Origin: Fistularia commersonii
Taxonomy: Eukaryota > Chordata > Actinopteri > Syngnathiformes > Fistulariidae
Reading direction: 5' to 3'
DNA length: 64,000 nt
Assembly (NCBI GenBank): GCA_037954325.1
Contig: JBBMNZ010000001.1
Span: forward strand, 5,018,874-5,082,873
The notes beneath the pieces are model-generated. The model was not told the DNA's origin and ran no database searches. It worked only from the letters and a program-made list of their open reading frames with translations. Below, one piece after another: positions 45,101-58,700 of the stretch (positions are counted from its first letter, which is position 1; the number at the start of each line of letters is the position of its first letter). The translations under genes and the position numbers were made by a program.

Positions 45101-48100
45101 AACAGAAATATCAAGAGGAGACAGCAGAGAGAGACAATCCAGAGGACAGTTTAAAGCACACACATTGATTGATAGAGGAAGTGCAATGTTCGTTTTCCTT
45201 CCAGAGCTAATTTTACTCTTTGGGGTGGTGGTGGTGGTGGTGGTGGTGGTGGTGGGTGGATGGAGGGAGGGAGGTGGTGTTGGCACATTCAGGGGTTAGA
45301 AAAGGAACATTGCATGCAGGTGCGGTGAGAGAGGATGCAAATGAGCGGCAGGAGGGTGAGGTTTCAGACAGGAAGAGTGGAGTCATGCGGTGACGGAGCG
45401 CGCGGGCCACCCGGCTTGAAACTGGACCACAGCCCTCCTCCGATTGGCGATGAGTTAAAAAAAAAAGAGGAGTGGTTTTGGGTACTGCGCGGTGTGTGTC
45501 CCCCTCCGGCCCCGGCCCCTCCGGTAAGCAAACCCGACGCCGAAGACGCCCTGACTATCCACGACGCCCTGAGGCAGGCGGCGCGTCGTGCGCGTTTTCA
45601 AGAGCGGACAAACAGATGGCGGTGCAGAGCGATGAAGGCATGCAATCCTAAACAGCGTTCAAGCAGCCGCCTTCGCATTCTAGCTCTCTGCTCCGGTTAG
45701 TGGCGCCCGTTGGTGTAGTTTATCTTGGAGAGTTAACTGCAGCTGCGCAGGCAGGCGGGCAGGCGGGCAGACAGGCGGGCAGGCGGGCAGGCAGGCAGGC
45801 GCCGTGATGCCAGGGCGGCCTGTGTTTCCGAGGTTCGGGAAGTGTTCCGCTAACACGAGGACGGTTAGTGAGAAGCGAGGATCTCGCCATCGGGAAGCGG
45901 GGATGCTCGGATGTTCTCAGTGGGAATGGGTTTATGTTGGTTTTGATGGTCGCGGTGCTGACGCGACGTTGCCGCCTCGCTCACCTTCTCTAGTGTGTCG
46001 ATCCTCTGCTTCAGGAGCCTGTTCTCCGTCCGCAGCCTCTGCGAGGAAAACGGGGAGTCAGATCCGGGTTGGACGGAATGTGCGGTTGACATTTTTTCGC
46101 CAGTCGCCAGCAGGCGCCACCCACCTTTATCTCCACCTGCTCCTCCATCTCTTTTGTTTTTATTGTAGTGTATTCCTTCTCCAATCTGTAAGGGAGAAAA
46201 AAGAAAACACACGGCATTAGCTTCCTCCATCGCAACCCGGTTTGGAACGAAGCCTCTGGCTGTTCGTCGATATCCCGGTTTTGGGAACATCTGCCTAATT
46301 TGAGGTCACAGCTAAGGAGATGACAGGGTTTTTTTTTCCCCCCGTGTACGAATGAACCGGACCTTTGCAGTGGAGTTCTCAGGCATGCGCTACTGCTCTG
46401 CCGCAGTAATCAGACCCCATCTCAACCCTTTGGGACACTCAAGACAGTCGGTCCCTTTCCGTAAATGGATCATGTCAAGTACTTTATTTTTAAACCGCTC
46501 CAATCAAAATCTGCAATCAATCAGACGTTGAAGAACTTCACCTCGGCCCCCCCGGGGCTGATCTGAGACTCTGGTTGAGGAGAGTGAAAGGCAGCTCTGC
46601 TTACTTCTTCATCTTTTTGGCGTTGTATTTAACTTGACAGGCGGCCTGGATGACCTTGTCCGGCCCGCTGTCAAACTGGTGGGGGACGACTTTCTGAAAG
46701 TGCTGGTCGGTCAGAGGAACAATGGAATAAAATCAGACATTAAGATATAACTGACATGCACACACAGACACGCGCGCACACAAAAAAAAAAAAAAAAATA
46801 GCCGCTTTAAGTCTGACACCTGATGCCCTCTACAAGCGCTCACGAAGATTATTCATTAAAAGTAAGAGAGGAGCCTTGAGGGCCGCCATGATTGACAGCC
46901 ATGTGACTGACGCACCTGTAACATTCCCTCCATGTCGAGCTGGATGAGTTCAGTCTGGTTCATCTGGAGGATGGCCAGTCCCACACGGAAAACTATCTCC
47001 AAACCCTGAGGGCAGACGAGGATGTCAGCACATGCTTGTGCGCCTGTGTCTTTGCGTATAATGATCAGCGGTTATACTTTGGGGATACAAAAGTTTTTTA
47101 ATCCAGAGTGAAAGAACGGTTCATGTTGCAACAGGGAATTTCGAAAGTGCACCGCTTCTTTTCTTCCAGCAGGAGGTGACAGAACACAACAGTTCCTCTG
47201 AAAGCAAGCAGCCTTGTCAAAGGGACCAGAAAGAGTATTTCGGAGGATATCTGCAGACATTTAATATTGTTAATCACTCTGAGTACTTAATATTTGATAA
47301 CCCAAGATTTTTACATCACTCCTCACTGATTTCATGTGTTATGTTGTCCGAATTAGGAGCCCCGAATTTAATCTAAAAGCCTGATTTTTACCAGAAAGAC
47401 ACTGTACAGTTGTCCACTGTAGGCAGTTGAACTGTCCAGCTAGTTTCATAAAATACTGTTCAATATCACACAAGCAGTAAGCGTGTACACACACACACAC
47501 ACATACACACCATAGAGACCTCTCATTAATCCTGATGTTTATTCTTGATCAAATGACTGAACTGCATCTGAATTTAGAGTGATTACCAAAGATAAATCTT
47601 GAGACCCACTTCTCTTGATTGAAAAATGCAATGAAGCCAGAAGAAAGAAAAGGTCAAGATAGTGAAGAAGTCAGTTGTCAACATTTACAATATAATTAGT
47701 AGAACACCATCGGCTTGAAAATTGTACAATCTTTGGACTCCTTTGGAAAGTCAGGAGCAGAAAACAAACACCCGGGAGGACAATCTCTTCACTTGCGTTC
47801 GCAAACAGCAGGCATCATGTTACTCTCTCGTATTCAGCTGACGCATCCCCAATCGTAACGCCGGCTTCTTTCCCAAACTTACAGGTGGAGGAGGCTTACT
47901 GACCTCGCACATGAAGATATCGAAGATCCGGGTAGCGACAGGCAGCGGGAAGGAGGTGAGGAAGATGGTGAGGAACCAGGAGGAGGCGTACATGGAGGTG
48001 TGAAAGCTCTGGGCCTGGAAATGCATATGGAGCTCCGGGAGATGCTCCTAACGGAGAGAATATTCGCATCTGGTCAGGTGCGCTTCTGTTCCTCACACTT

Positions 48101-51100
48101 CTTATTTTCCCTTTCCAACCAGGACTCGTCTCTACCTGGATCATGCACTCGAACTGGTACATGCAGAGCCCCAGCTCCGCCATGCTGGGCTTGAAGAGCT
48201 CACGTAGCCGGTAGTCCTGCATTAGCTTCACAAAGACGCAGAAAGCCTCCTCCTCAGGCATCTGGTGGAAGGAGCGGGACGAGGTCAAATCTCACATCTG
48301 TCACCTGTGCTGCCATGCGCCATTTGTAGGCAGCAGATGGTGTGAGTGTGTGCGTTGGGTATAGGGTCATTACCTGCATAAGTAGCAGCCCGACGATAAA
48401 TGCGCTTCCTTGACAGTAGCCGACCTCCCGGTCGACCAGAGAGTATGCCTGAGGTAAACAAGGAAATCCCCCTGAGTGCCTGACCTCCTCGCCTCTGCAG
48501 ATAATTGACAGCTTACCAGTGCGCCGGCAAACTCCCCTCACCTTCATGACGTTGAAGAGCACCTCCTGGCCCAGGCTGTCCTTCTCCTTGAAGAAGTCGT
48601 GCTCCGGGTACGTGCGGGCGATGTCCCGGCGAATCAGCTTCTCGCAAGGCGAAGTCATCTTCAGCAGCTCCGAGTACTGGTCCTTGATGGGCATGTTCTG
48701 GGCATTGCACAGCAGCTGCCACACGATGGCCCGGAAGTGGTGGGGGATCCCTTTTCTGACCAGATCCTGCAGGGATGAAGCCTAGGAGTGAATTTAAGGT
48801 TCTCATTCCTGACAATAAAACTTAAAAAAAAGAGTTTCTCATACATGTGAAAACGCCTGTGGGAAGACTCTTTGGGCGGGATTAGAGGGTTAAAACCTAA
48901 TTTTAACAAGTACTAGCTGAGTACTGTAACATCTTTACAACTCTGAAGGTAATATGCTGTGGGATAAAGGCAGTCCAAGGCTCTATACCTTGTCTTCATC
49001 CAGATGTGGATCAGTGTCAGCTCAAAAAAAAGCTAGATTACTGTGATGGACCATCTATTTCAATTTCCTTTTTGTCTAATTCGCGTGACATTTATGAAGC
49101 AATTCGTCACCCGTTTCACTGTCAAAGTCTGACACTGGGAGGAATATTGGAGCTGAAAATGCGCTGACTGATTATGGGATGATATATGCTGCGTGAGGTT
49201 TCCTGTGAAGGCAGTGCCCACCAGCCTTCGGCAGGCACCGAGATAAAAGAGGACATTAGCTGTAAACCAGGGGCTTCACGATACAGCGCCGACGCATTCA
49301 GTTCCGCGACAACCTGACTGGGTTCATGGGGGAGAGGGGAGGGCTGAATGATGTCCATGTTCAGCAAATCAAATTGCAATTTCATTTTTAAACAGATAAA
49401 CTGAATGAGAGTTGATATTTATTTTTGTTTGGAAACCATGAGGTTTTCTGTGAAATCCAAAACAGGAGGAAACCTAATTGACAACCTTTAGAGAAAGAGA
49501 ACAGACACTTTGTATTGCTTTTGGGGGAAGGGGCTCAAGCACTGTCTTCCCGTATAAGCTCTGAGGCTCATTCTATAAATTAGATTCATCAGAGAAACAT
49601 AAGTGGGTCAGCTAGGTCCTTTGCACTTTCATTCGTTTCCATATATTCCTGCTCAGACAATTTAATTAGGCAATTTCCTGTACTGACAGGGAACACTGGT
49701 CTTTCTTGCTATGTCCTGACTCTACACACGCGTGTGTGTGTGTATATGGGTAAAAGAACATCTGGTCAGTCCAGGGTGCATCTGGGCCAGAGGTCCAACC
49801 ATACTGGCTCCTGGCGGGAGGCCTTGCTCTTACCCGGGGCTTGTCAACAGCCAGAGCTGGCCTGTGTTCCAGCTCCTCAGCCTCCCAAGCCCCACCTCCA
49901 CTCGCCCGACGGGAATCAGATTGTAAAAATACAAATGACCGATATCTTGAAAAACATCACTTGTCACTGCTGACATAGTCAAAAATTGTGCAGTTTCCTC
50001 CTGAGAGCCACAGAAAGGGTTTCACAAAAAGGGAAGAAATGTTGATATTATGGAGGCCTCAGCAGTTATGATTAATAACAGGCAGCTGCAGCCATCCGGC
50101 CGTGAAGGCGCTTTTTGAAAATTGCATAAGAGCAAGCTGCATGGTCATACAGCCTTGTAATGCTTCCCTTTTCTCATAAACGATGATAACCTGTTCGTTA
50201 GGGGGAAAAAAAAAAAAAGAAGAAGAAATGCCACAGTCTGTCTGTGTGATGTGCAGCATCAACAGTTAATGCAAATGCAGCTCTGTGCACACTGGTGCTT
50301 CAACAGTCAATCAGCCGGCTTGCTATGTGAACAACTTCAAGGATAACACAACCACTGGTTCTGCCTGCGGCCAAAGCAAATCATGACTACCAATGGGGTG
50401 AGACCCATGGTTTCACCTTGCCCAGCCACCTGTCAATCACAGAGCTACATACAGAGACATCCAACTAGGCACTCTCATTCAACCCCAAGGAGAATTAGTC
50501 TTCAATGGACCTACTGTTTTTGGATTGTGAGTAGAACCTGGGGAAAACACCACAACCACCGAATCTGTATCCTTTTTGTTCAAGCTGACCACTGAACCAG
50601 GAAGTGAAAAGCAGATTGACATTAAACCAAAACGTCAAATGTCACTGACACATCAACGTTTGAGAGTCTCGACTTGAGAAGTTTGGTATTTAGATGCCGA
50701 GATCCTGGTTAGCGAACGGAATCAGACGGAATCAGATAGCTGTAGGGGAGGTCCCGACACAGAAACTTGCATTGGATAGAAAGTGCCATGCCTGGAAAGG
50801 ATGTCAGCCAGTTAACCATGATAAATAAAAAACAAACAGCTGACTAATATCAGATCGGGCGGCGCACGTACACACACACACACGCAGATGTGCTAGTTCA
50901 TTGCACAAAGGTGAGGTAAACTTCCAGGACAGACATGCATATGTTGCCTGGTTAGTGAGTCAGCATGGCTGCGACATTAGTCTTCTGAGTGCCTCCTCTG
51001 TGTGTGCAATGTAAACACAGCACGGTCCGTGCACGGAGTAATCACCTCGGGATGGGGTAGCTGGAGACAACGGCCACCTAAAATTAGCTCAGAATGCCGA

Positions 51101-52194
51101 GAATAGGCTCGAGGACGGCACGCCAAGGTTGTCCGGGACACCAAGAGCCATACAAATGACTCCGGCGTCATGTAAACAGTGAAATGGAGAGGGCCTGACA
51201 CGGATGCCGCAGGAACACGTGTTCATCATTGGAGGGAAGGGCTCGCTGGGAATTGGACTTTCCTAACTGTAATGGAAGTTTCTCCTGTCGAGTTTCATCG
51301 CCAGGAGGACAGGAAAGTAGTTCCTTTTTTTTTTTCTCAGCAGTTTCATCCAGATTTTCGATTCTGTAATAATTCCCTGAGCGATTTGGGATTTTTTTTT
51401 TGCTACCTTTAGCTATTTTGTGATGTAATTACTTGGAAAGGTGTCAACCTTTGTCGTCTCCAAGTTGAAAAAGTTGTAGTAACCTCTGAAAGTTGTTGCT
51501 CGGCGGGTTCGCCTGGTCTCACCTTGAGCTGCTTCTCCTTCTTCTTGCGCACCTCCTCCCACTCGTTGACAATTCGTCCCCAGAGGAGCCACGAGTCCTC
51601 CTCCAGGTGGGAGAGGTTGGACGAGGCAGAGGAGCTGGACACTAGTGAGGAGCCGCTGTTGCGCCTGGAGCCGTTCATGGAGCGGAGGGATTTGCTGTCT
51701 GTCTCCAGCAGCCTATGGAAGTAATGGCAAGCTTAGTGATGGTTAAGCCCCGAGAGACAGTTTTGTGAAACTATTCATGGTTTTAACCAACTGTAGCTGA
51801 TCAAACATGTTGGTTTGCTGAAACATGACTGTCAGTATCAGTATGAGTCGAGTGAATCCAATAAAAGAGCCGGGAAGAGTTTCCCCCGCTTAAGGGGTTT
51901 CAAATCCACCTATGAATCATCTCCACTACAGTAATGGAGTCCTGTTGGAGAAGCGCTGCCTCTTCGGCTGGCATTTCAACTCCTTCCATCACAGCGACAG
52001 AGCCCAGAACCACTTTCTCTTGATAAAAGACAGACAGTGAGTTGGTGAGTCATCGATGCTCAGACTGATTTATCTGACAGTGTTATTCGTTGTTACAGGC
52101 TTCAAAGAGATGGATGGTAGTCTGTTGAGGAGAAAAAAAAAAAAGTATGATACGATAAGCTTAGTTTCAAAGCAGAGACCAAATGGAAAGCCAA

Positions 52195-52231
<37 letters not shown>

Positions 52232-52694
52232 AATGTACGATCATAAATCGTCAATTAACCATCGGCCATAATGCTAATCCAGCTCATAAAGCTGGGTCAG
52301 CTGTCGGTCATATAAAGATACCCAACCTCCTATGCCAGGTTTACACCTTACAATTTTCCAAACGCAACTTTAAACTGGTAGTCGTATGGAAATCCTAAGA
52401 AAATCTGAATAGTCATGACAGTATCACACATGTTTGATATTATCGTAGGTCCTAAAGTTATGTCAGCATAAAGAATGAATCAACAACCGACAGATGGGTT
52501 CCAACAAAACCGTAAAAAGGAAACCTGACAAACAATTGCCAAAGCAGTACAGGCACCAGAAACTGTATTTGTTTTGCAGGGGGGATGAACAGGGACAGCT
52601 AAGGACATTGCGATGAGTATGGAGTGTCCATAAAGAGGAGCGGATGGTGGAACTTTGGGCAGAACAGGTCAGCTTGGGAAAACTGGTGATGAAG

Positions 52695-52725
<31 letters not shown>

Positions 52726-55700
52726 TAAATTTTATTAAAGGCACCAACATATATTGGTGTTGGAGTTACTTCTCTTTGTTTCTATTTAATTTTATTTTGC
52801 CTTAATTCTATATATTTATATTTACATTTATCTTATACATTTATAGATGTTCATCTTCTGTAAGTCGCTATGCTAACCGTAAGTCGCTATGCTAACCCTT
52901 GTGTCCTCCAATTGCCCTTCGGGGACGAATAAAGTTTCTCTGATTTCGATTACTGGACTGAAATAGCAAGGGCTCTGCAAATATCCGGTGAAAACATTGC
53001 ATGGTGGCAAAAAATTGCTGAAAGAGTCTAGCTGTAGTTTTCTTTTCAAAATCTTTAGATGAGACCCACAGTACTTGGTCTCAGCGTACTAAGACTACAC
53101 TACCAAACTTGAGACTCTAAAAACTTCTTTTAAGATGAAAGCTGGTCTGAGCCAATAGTTTAAACAAGTATTTTCAAAATCTTTAGTCTTAAGCTATAAG
53201 CCTAGCATTAGTCACACCTACATAAACATAACTGTTTTGTGACTGTGGGAGGAAGACCGAGAACCTGAGGGAGAAACCAGGCAGGGGAACCTGGAGAGAA
53301 CCCAAGTCGAACCAGGAACCGTCCTGCTGCAAGGCAACAGTGCAGACCACTGACCTGCCGTGATGCCTGGTATTTTGAACCAGTCACAGGATAAACTCGA
53401 CACACTCTGTGTTGAACCGGCAGAGACGGTGGAACCATTGCTGTGTGAGTCATGGGCTCGATCAGCGATTTCATGGACTTTAAACCAGTGTGTCACATTT
53501 GCTTTCACATGCACATCCCCCCACCCCCCACCACTCCATGGGTCAGGCAGCATGAGCAACTTGGGGTTGGCGGAGAAATGTGTGAAAGTCACCTCGAACT
53601 CCTCACATCAGCCCAACATTTGGGAGAACTGACTCAGGTATTAAAGCCATGGAGAAAAGATGAATGTGCCTCGAAAGCATTTTTCTCCTTTTTGACCTAA
53701 AGAGCTCACTCTCTTATTATCCCCTGCAACAGACTTCATACTCTGACTGTGCAACCGTACAAAAAAGTACCTGACACAGCAGGATGTGCAGGACAAGTTT
53801 GTACCAAGGGTTCCCTGCACTTTCATTCAGGAGTGTCTGTGACAGCTGGTTGTTATGGTCACAACCAAAACCTCTTCTCTGGGGCACTTGTGGACAAACA
53901 ACCCATTTTTTTTTTTTGCCATTGGATAAGTGGGGAGATCTTTGCACAGCAAAAATGCTAATGCAAAAATCACATTTAGACACTGTCCAAGAAAGCAATC
54001 AAAATTAGACAAAAACCAGGAAATAATCAAACGGGAAGAAAAAAAATTAAATGTAGCAAAGTTCAACGTGAAAAAACAAAATATGCATTGAGGGTAAATA
54101 TCGCTGTCATTTCAAACGTTGTCCTCTTTTTTAAAATTATTTATTCGTTCATTTATACACTTATCTTGCCCACACAGATGGAGGGTGTCACCTGTCAATC
54201 AGAGGGCCACATACAGATAAATCTAACATCTGAAGATGTTGCCTCCCTTTTTTAAAACAATTTTGAAAGCAGAAAAGCAGCATCAAATTTCCCTGAAAGT
54301 ATGTAAAAGTCTAAAATATTTTTATTCGTTCATGTTGACAGGGCAACAATGCAAGGGAAGGGAAAGGTTGGGGGGTGGAGCAGACAGCAACTTGATCAAT
54401 AAAACACAAAAAGCCAAAATGATGAGAACCAGCAAGAAATAACCCTGAGGAATTATCTACAAATGAATCACCTGAAAATCATCAGACAATGATTCCAAGA
54501 CGAGCAAAAATCCCCAGAATGAGGACAAAGAAATGAAAACTCTAGAGGTCCCAGTTTGCCTTCATTCTTTCTCGTTTCCAAATGGCGCAGGTGAGGAGTT
54601 AAGACTGCGGACATTGTGAGATGACAGTTAATAAAAGCATAAAACACCTGGTACCGCAAAACAACTGCTCTGATGGTGAGGTCGGGCGGCTGACGGAGCA
54701 TCAATCATCTGTACGCCTCTCTGCGGTCGCCATGGGTGCATGTGCGCTAGCTGTTAGCAGCAGACAGAACAATCCATCTAACTGTATCTAATATTGCCGC
54801 TTTGGCCCTTGGTGGCAAGCACCAACAAGACAATCCCTTCACATTTTTGCACCACAACGGAGCCCTTGTGCGTGGCAGATGACAGAGAGAAAGAAAGAGA
54901 GAGAAAGAGAGAGAGAGAGAGAGGAGAGTCTTTGTTCTGCAACAAACGCTGGTTTAAAGAGAGTCTAAAGGGAAACCAAAAAGGCAACCTGATGTTTCCA
55001 AAATCAATGATGAAAAATACCAACTTGAAGTGAAATAAAGTCTGTGGCCAGCTCTGAACTGTAGTTAAATATTTTGGTGCCTGCTAAAGCGTGGAAAAAC
55101 TGTTGCACATAAAACCAAAGAAGAAGACTTTAGCTACATAGTTTGGAAAAAAGGCCTCTGAATGGAGTGGTTTCTGTTCATCTGCCTTTTTTTAGGGTAA
55201 TTTACTGACTAACTGCCACTGCAATGTTTGGAGTGATGCTGTAAAAATTAAAATACATTATGGGGAGGATGAGAAAATAATGCAGCCTCAGGGGGGAACA
55301 GGCCAGTGTTTCCCTGAGACCGGATAAATGGAGAGGGTTGCGTCAGGAGGGCATCTGGCATAAAACTTGTGCCTAAAGCAAATATGCAAATGGAATCTAA
55401 GAATCTTACACTGGATTGGTTGGGGCCTGGGTTATCGATGGCTGTCATTGGTGCTGATAACCTACAGGGTCCCAGTGGAAATTGGGCTATTGTGGGTCGA
55501 AGAAGGAGATGAGGTAGGTGTGTTTGGAAGCAGAGAGAGAAGAGGAAAAGCAAGAGTCTGGGACTATGAGTAGGGACTTGAATATTGGGGCAATGACAGG
55601 ACAAGGTAGAGTTGATTGAAATGATGCAGAGAAGTAAGGTTAATATACTGTGTGTCCAGGAGACCAGGTGGAAAGGTCATAAGGGTAGAAGCCTAGAACC

Positions 55701-58700
55701 AGATTTCAAATTGTCTTTAAGGAGGGGTTTGTCAGGAATGTTCTGGAGGTAAAAAGAATATCAGAAAAACTTATGAGTCTGAAACTGGAAATTGAAGGTG
55801 TGATGCTCAATGTTGTTAGTGGCTATGCCCCACAGGTGGGATGTGAGTTAGAGGAGAAGTTCTGAAATTGATAGCTGAGAGTCTTCACTTTACACTCATG
55901 TTCATTATATAATTGTATCCTGAATATGTTTTCGTAAACAGCTAAAATAACAAAACTTGTGTCACTGTACAAATATTTCTGGGCCAAACAGTACCTGTGA
56001 AGTAATGGAAGTGTCTAGGAGAGGTAGCGGTACTGTTTCTGGCTAGATTATTCAGCAGGATCTTAGAGAGCAAGAGGATATAGAGAAGTGCCCATTTTTA
56101 TGAATAAGGGGGATGTGCAGAATTGCAGTAACTATAGAGGGATAAAATTGATGAGCCATACGATTAAGTTATGGGAAAGAGTAGTGGAAACTAGACTGCG
56201 AGCAGAAGTCAGCATGTCTGAGCAGCAGTATGGCTTTATGCCTAGAAAGAGTACTACAGATGCAGTATTTGCTTTGAGAATGCTAATAGAGAAGTACAGA
56301 GGGAGCCGCATTGTGCTTCTGTAGACCTAAAAAAGCATAAAACAGGGTGCTGAGAGAGGAACTCTGGTATTGCATGAGGAAGTCTGGAGTGGATGAGAAG
56401 TATGTTTGACTGGTGCAGTACATGTATGCTAGCTATGAGACAGTGGTGAGGTTTGCTGTAGTAGAGAAGTTCAAGGTGGAGGTGGGACTTCATTAGGGAT
56501 CAGCTTTGAGCCCCTTCTTGTTTGCGGTCGTAAAGGACAGATTAGGTTAGATAGGAATCTCCATGGACCATGATGTTTGCAGATGACATTGTGATCTGTC
56601 GTGAGAGCAGGGTACAGGTTGAGGAAAATCTAGAGAGATGGAGGAGAGGAATGAAGGTTAGTCACAGCAAGACAGAATATTTGTGTGTGAATGACAGGAA
56701 CCCGGATGGAACGTTGAGGCTACCGGGAGCAGCCTCAGCTAGATGAAGAAGTTGGAGGATTGCAAGTACTTAGGTTCAACAGTCGAGAGTGATTGAGTGT
56801 GTAGAAAAGAGGTAAAGAAACGGGTTCAACCAGGTTGGACAGCACATGTTAGATGTTTTGGAGAGAAGGTCAGAGAAGCCAGACTAAGATGGTTCGGTCA
56901 TGTACAAAGGAGGGATGGTGAATATACTGGTAGACAGATGCTGGAATTTGAGCTGCCAGGCAAGAGGTCTTGAGAGAGACCAAAGAGAAGATTTATGGAC
57001 GTAGTGAGAGAAGATGTGTTAGTTGGTGTGAGAGAGGAGGATCCAGAGGATAGGGTTAGATGGAGAAGGTCGATTTGTTGTGGCAACCCCTGAAGGGAAA
57101 AGCCGAAAGGAGAAGAAGAAGAAGAAGAAGATGGGGAGGATAAGAAAATGAGATAAAAGGAAGGGAAAAGTATGCTTTGTTAAAAATATCACAAAAAAAG
57201 GACAGATAGAGGAATGATGTATGGCCCAGCCTCGATCTCCAGCGGTGTGCTTTCTCCCCACTTGCTTTTAAATCTTCAAATTGCTTTCCTTTTTTTGGGT
57301 GGATTTACGGCTGGGGTGGAATCGTGGTGACTTGGCGTGCAGAGAAAAAGGCAGGTGTGCGGCTGCACAGCGGCTGCTGACGGACACACAAAAGCCCCCC
57401 CCGACACCCGATCTCGGAAAAAAAAACGTCTCCGGCCTGTGTCTGACGTCACACGGCGAGCACCCAGGACAGCTCGGATTACAGCTGCACCAGGGTCACG
57501 AGGGAGGGGGGGGGGAAATAAACGGTACACAAAGAGCAGCCCAACCCTGAAGTGTATTCTAACATTTAAAAAAAAAAAAACTCTTCTGTCAAATATTGTG
57601 TTTTTTGAAGGTTTCGCCATAGCATTGGTGTTCAGCGGTAAGCGGCTCACGCTGAGTGAACCTGAACACATCGCAGGCACCGCTGATAATTTACCAGAGG
57701 GTCAAACGTAAGTCTAGCTATGTGAAAAAAGAAGGAAATGATTTCACGTCTATGCAAGGATAGAAAACCCTGTCAAAACTAGGGAACTATGCAAGGCAGG
57801 CGCACAGCGAGGCAACGTTGCGGTGCGGTGAGTCACGTGCAGCTCGACATATCACGGCTGAATGCAGCAGAACAGCCTCAAAGATCGTACAGTACCAGGA
57901 CAAATTCATGGCGCTTTCCTCATGTCCGGTCCGCTTCGAGTCTAGGGAGACGGACGTCCGCTGGTTTCAAGCCGCTGCCCTGAGAGGAACACGTCCTCCT
58001 GCCTCTGACACCGGTGATTCCAATGCCTTGAACATTTATTTTTTTTATCTGCTCTGTCGGGTTCAAAGGCCTCGACAAACACTCAAAGCCAGAGTGCAGG
58101 GTGCACTAGAGCGCCCAGCGGAAACAACACGGGACAGATCGCCACACTCCTGTGTGTGTGTGCTTTTTGCGCCGCATTGTTAGCGATGAAAATCGCATCT
58201 GACACACACCAGCTGAATGGATGGGCTTAAACAAGATAAAATATTTCATTTGAGTCTTTGAAATGTTTAATTCGATTTTGTAGCTCCTGTTTTTCTGATC
58301 TTTTTCACCTGACGATCTTTTCCCATCTTTTCACTTTCATGCATATTGTCAGATCATTTCTTACCCTCATTCAGCAAATTTCCTTTGTTTGTTTGTTTGT
58401 GTGTGAATGGTTTTCAGTTTGCCAATTTCAGAAGCAACTTTTTGCTTATTTTGTCACAGATCGAGCCAATCAGCTGAATTTCATGAGGTTGTTCCATATT
58501 TGTCATGACAATAGGATATCAACTGTCAAACTTAAACAAGACAAAACCAAAATAAACAAAGATCAGCCAAACACAAGAGAGGGAAGAGAGATGCACCACT
58601 ATTTTTGTTATTGAAAAAATACATGGTGCAATACACAGCTGGAGGATGTTTGGTATTTCAGCAATGGATTTCCAGGTACCAACAAACACTACAAGTTCAT

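Noticed and set aside
46095..46120. Possible CTCF site CGCCAGCAGGCGCCACC
   Set aside because: Mismatch at informative core positions; less convincing than the four listed.
57276..57711. 89-134 residue open frames in the evi5 intron
   Set aside because: Overlapping frames on both strands of a GC-rich patch, no EVI5 or other similarity and no plausible splice context.
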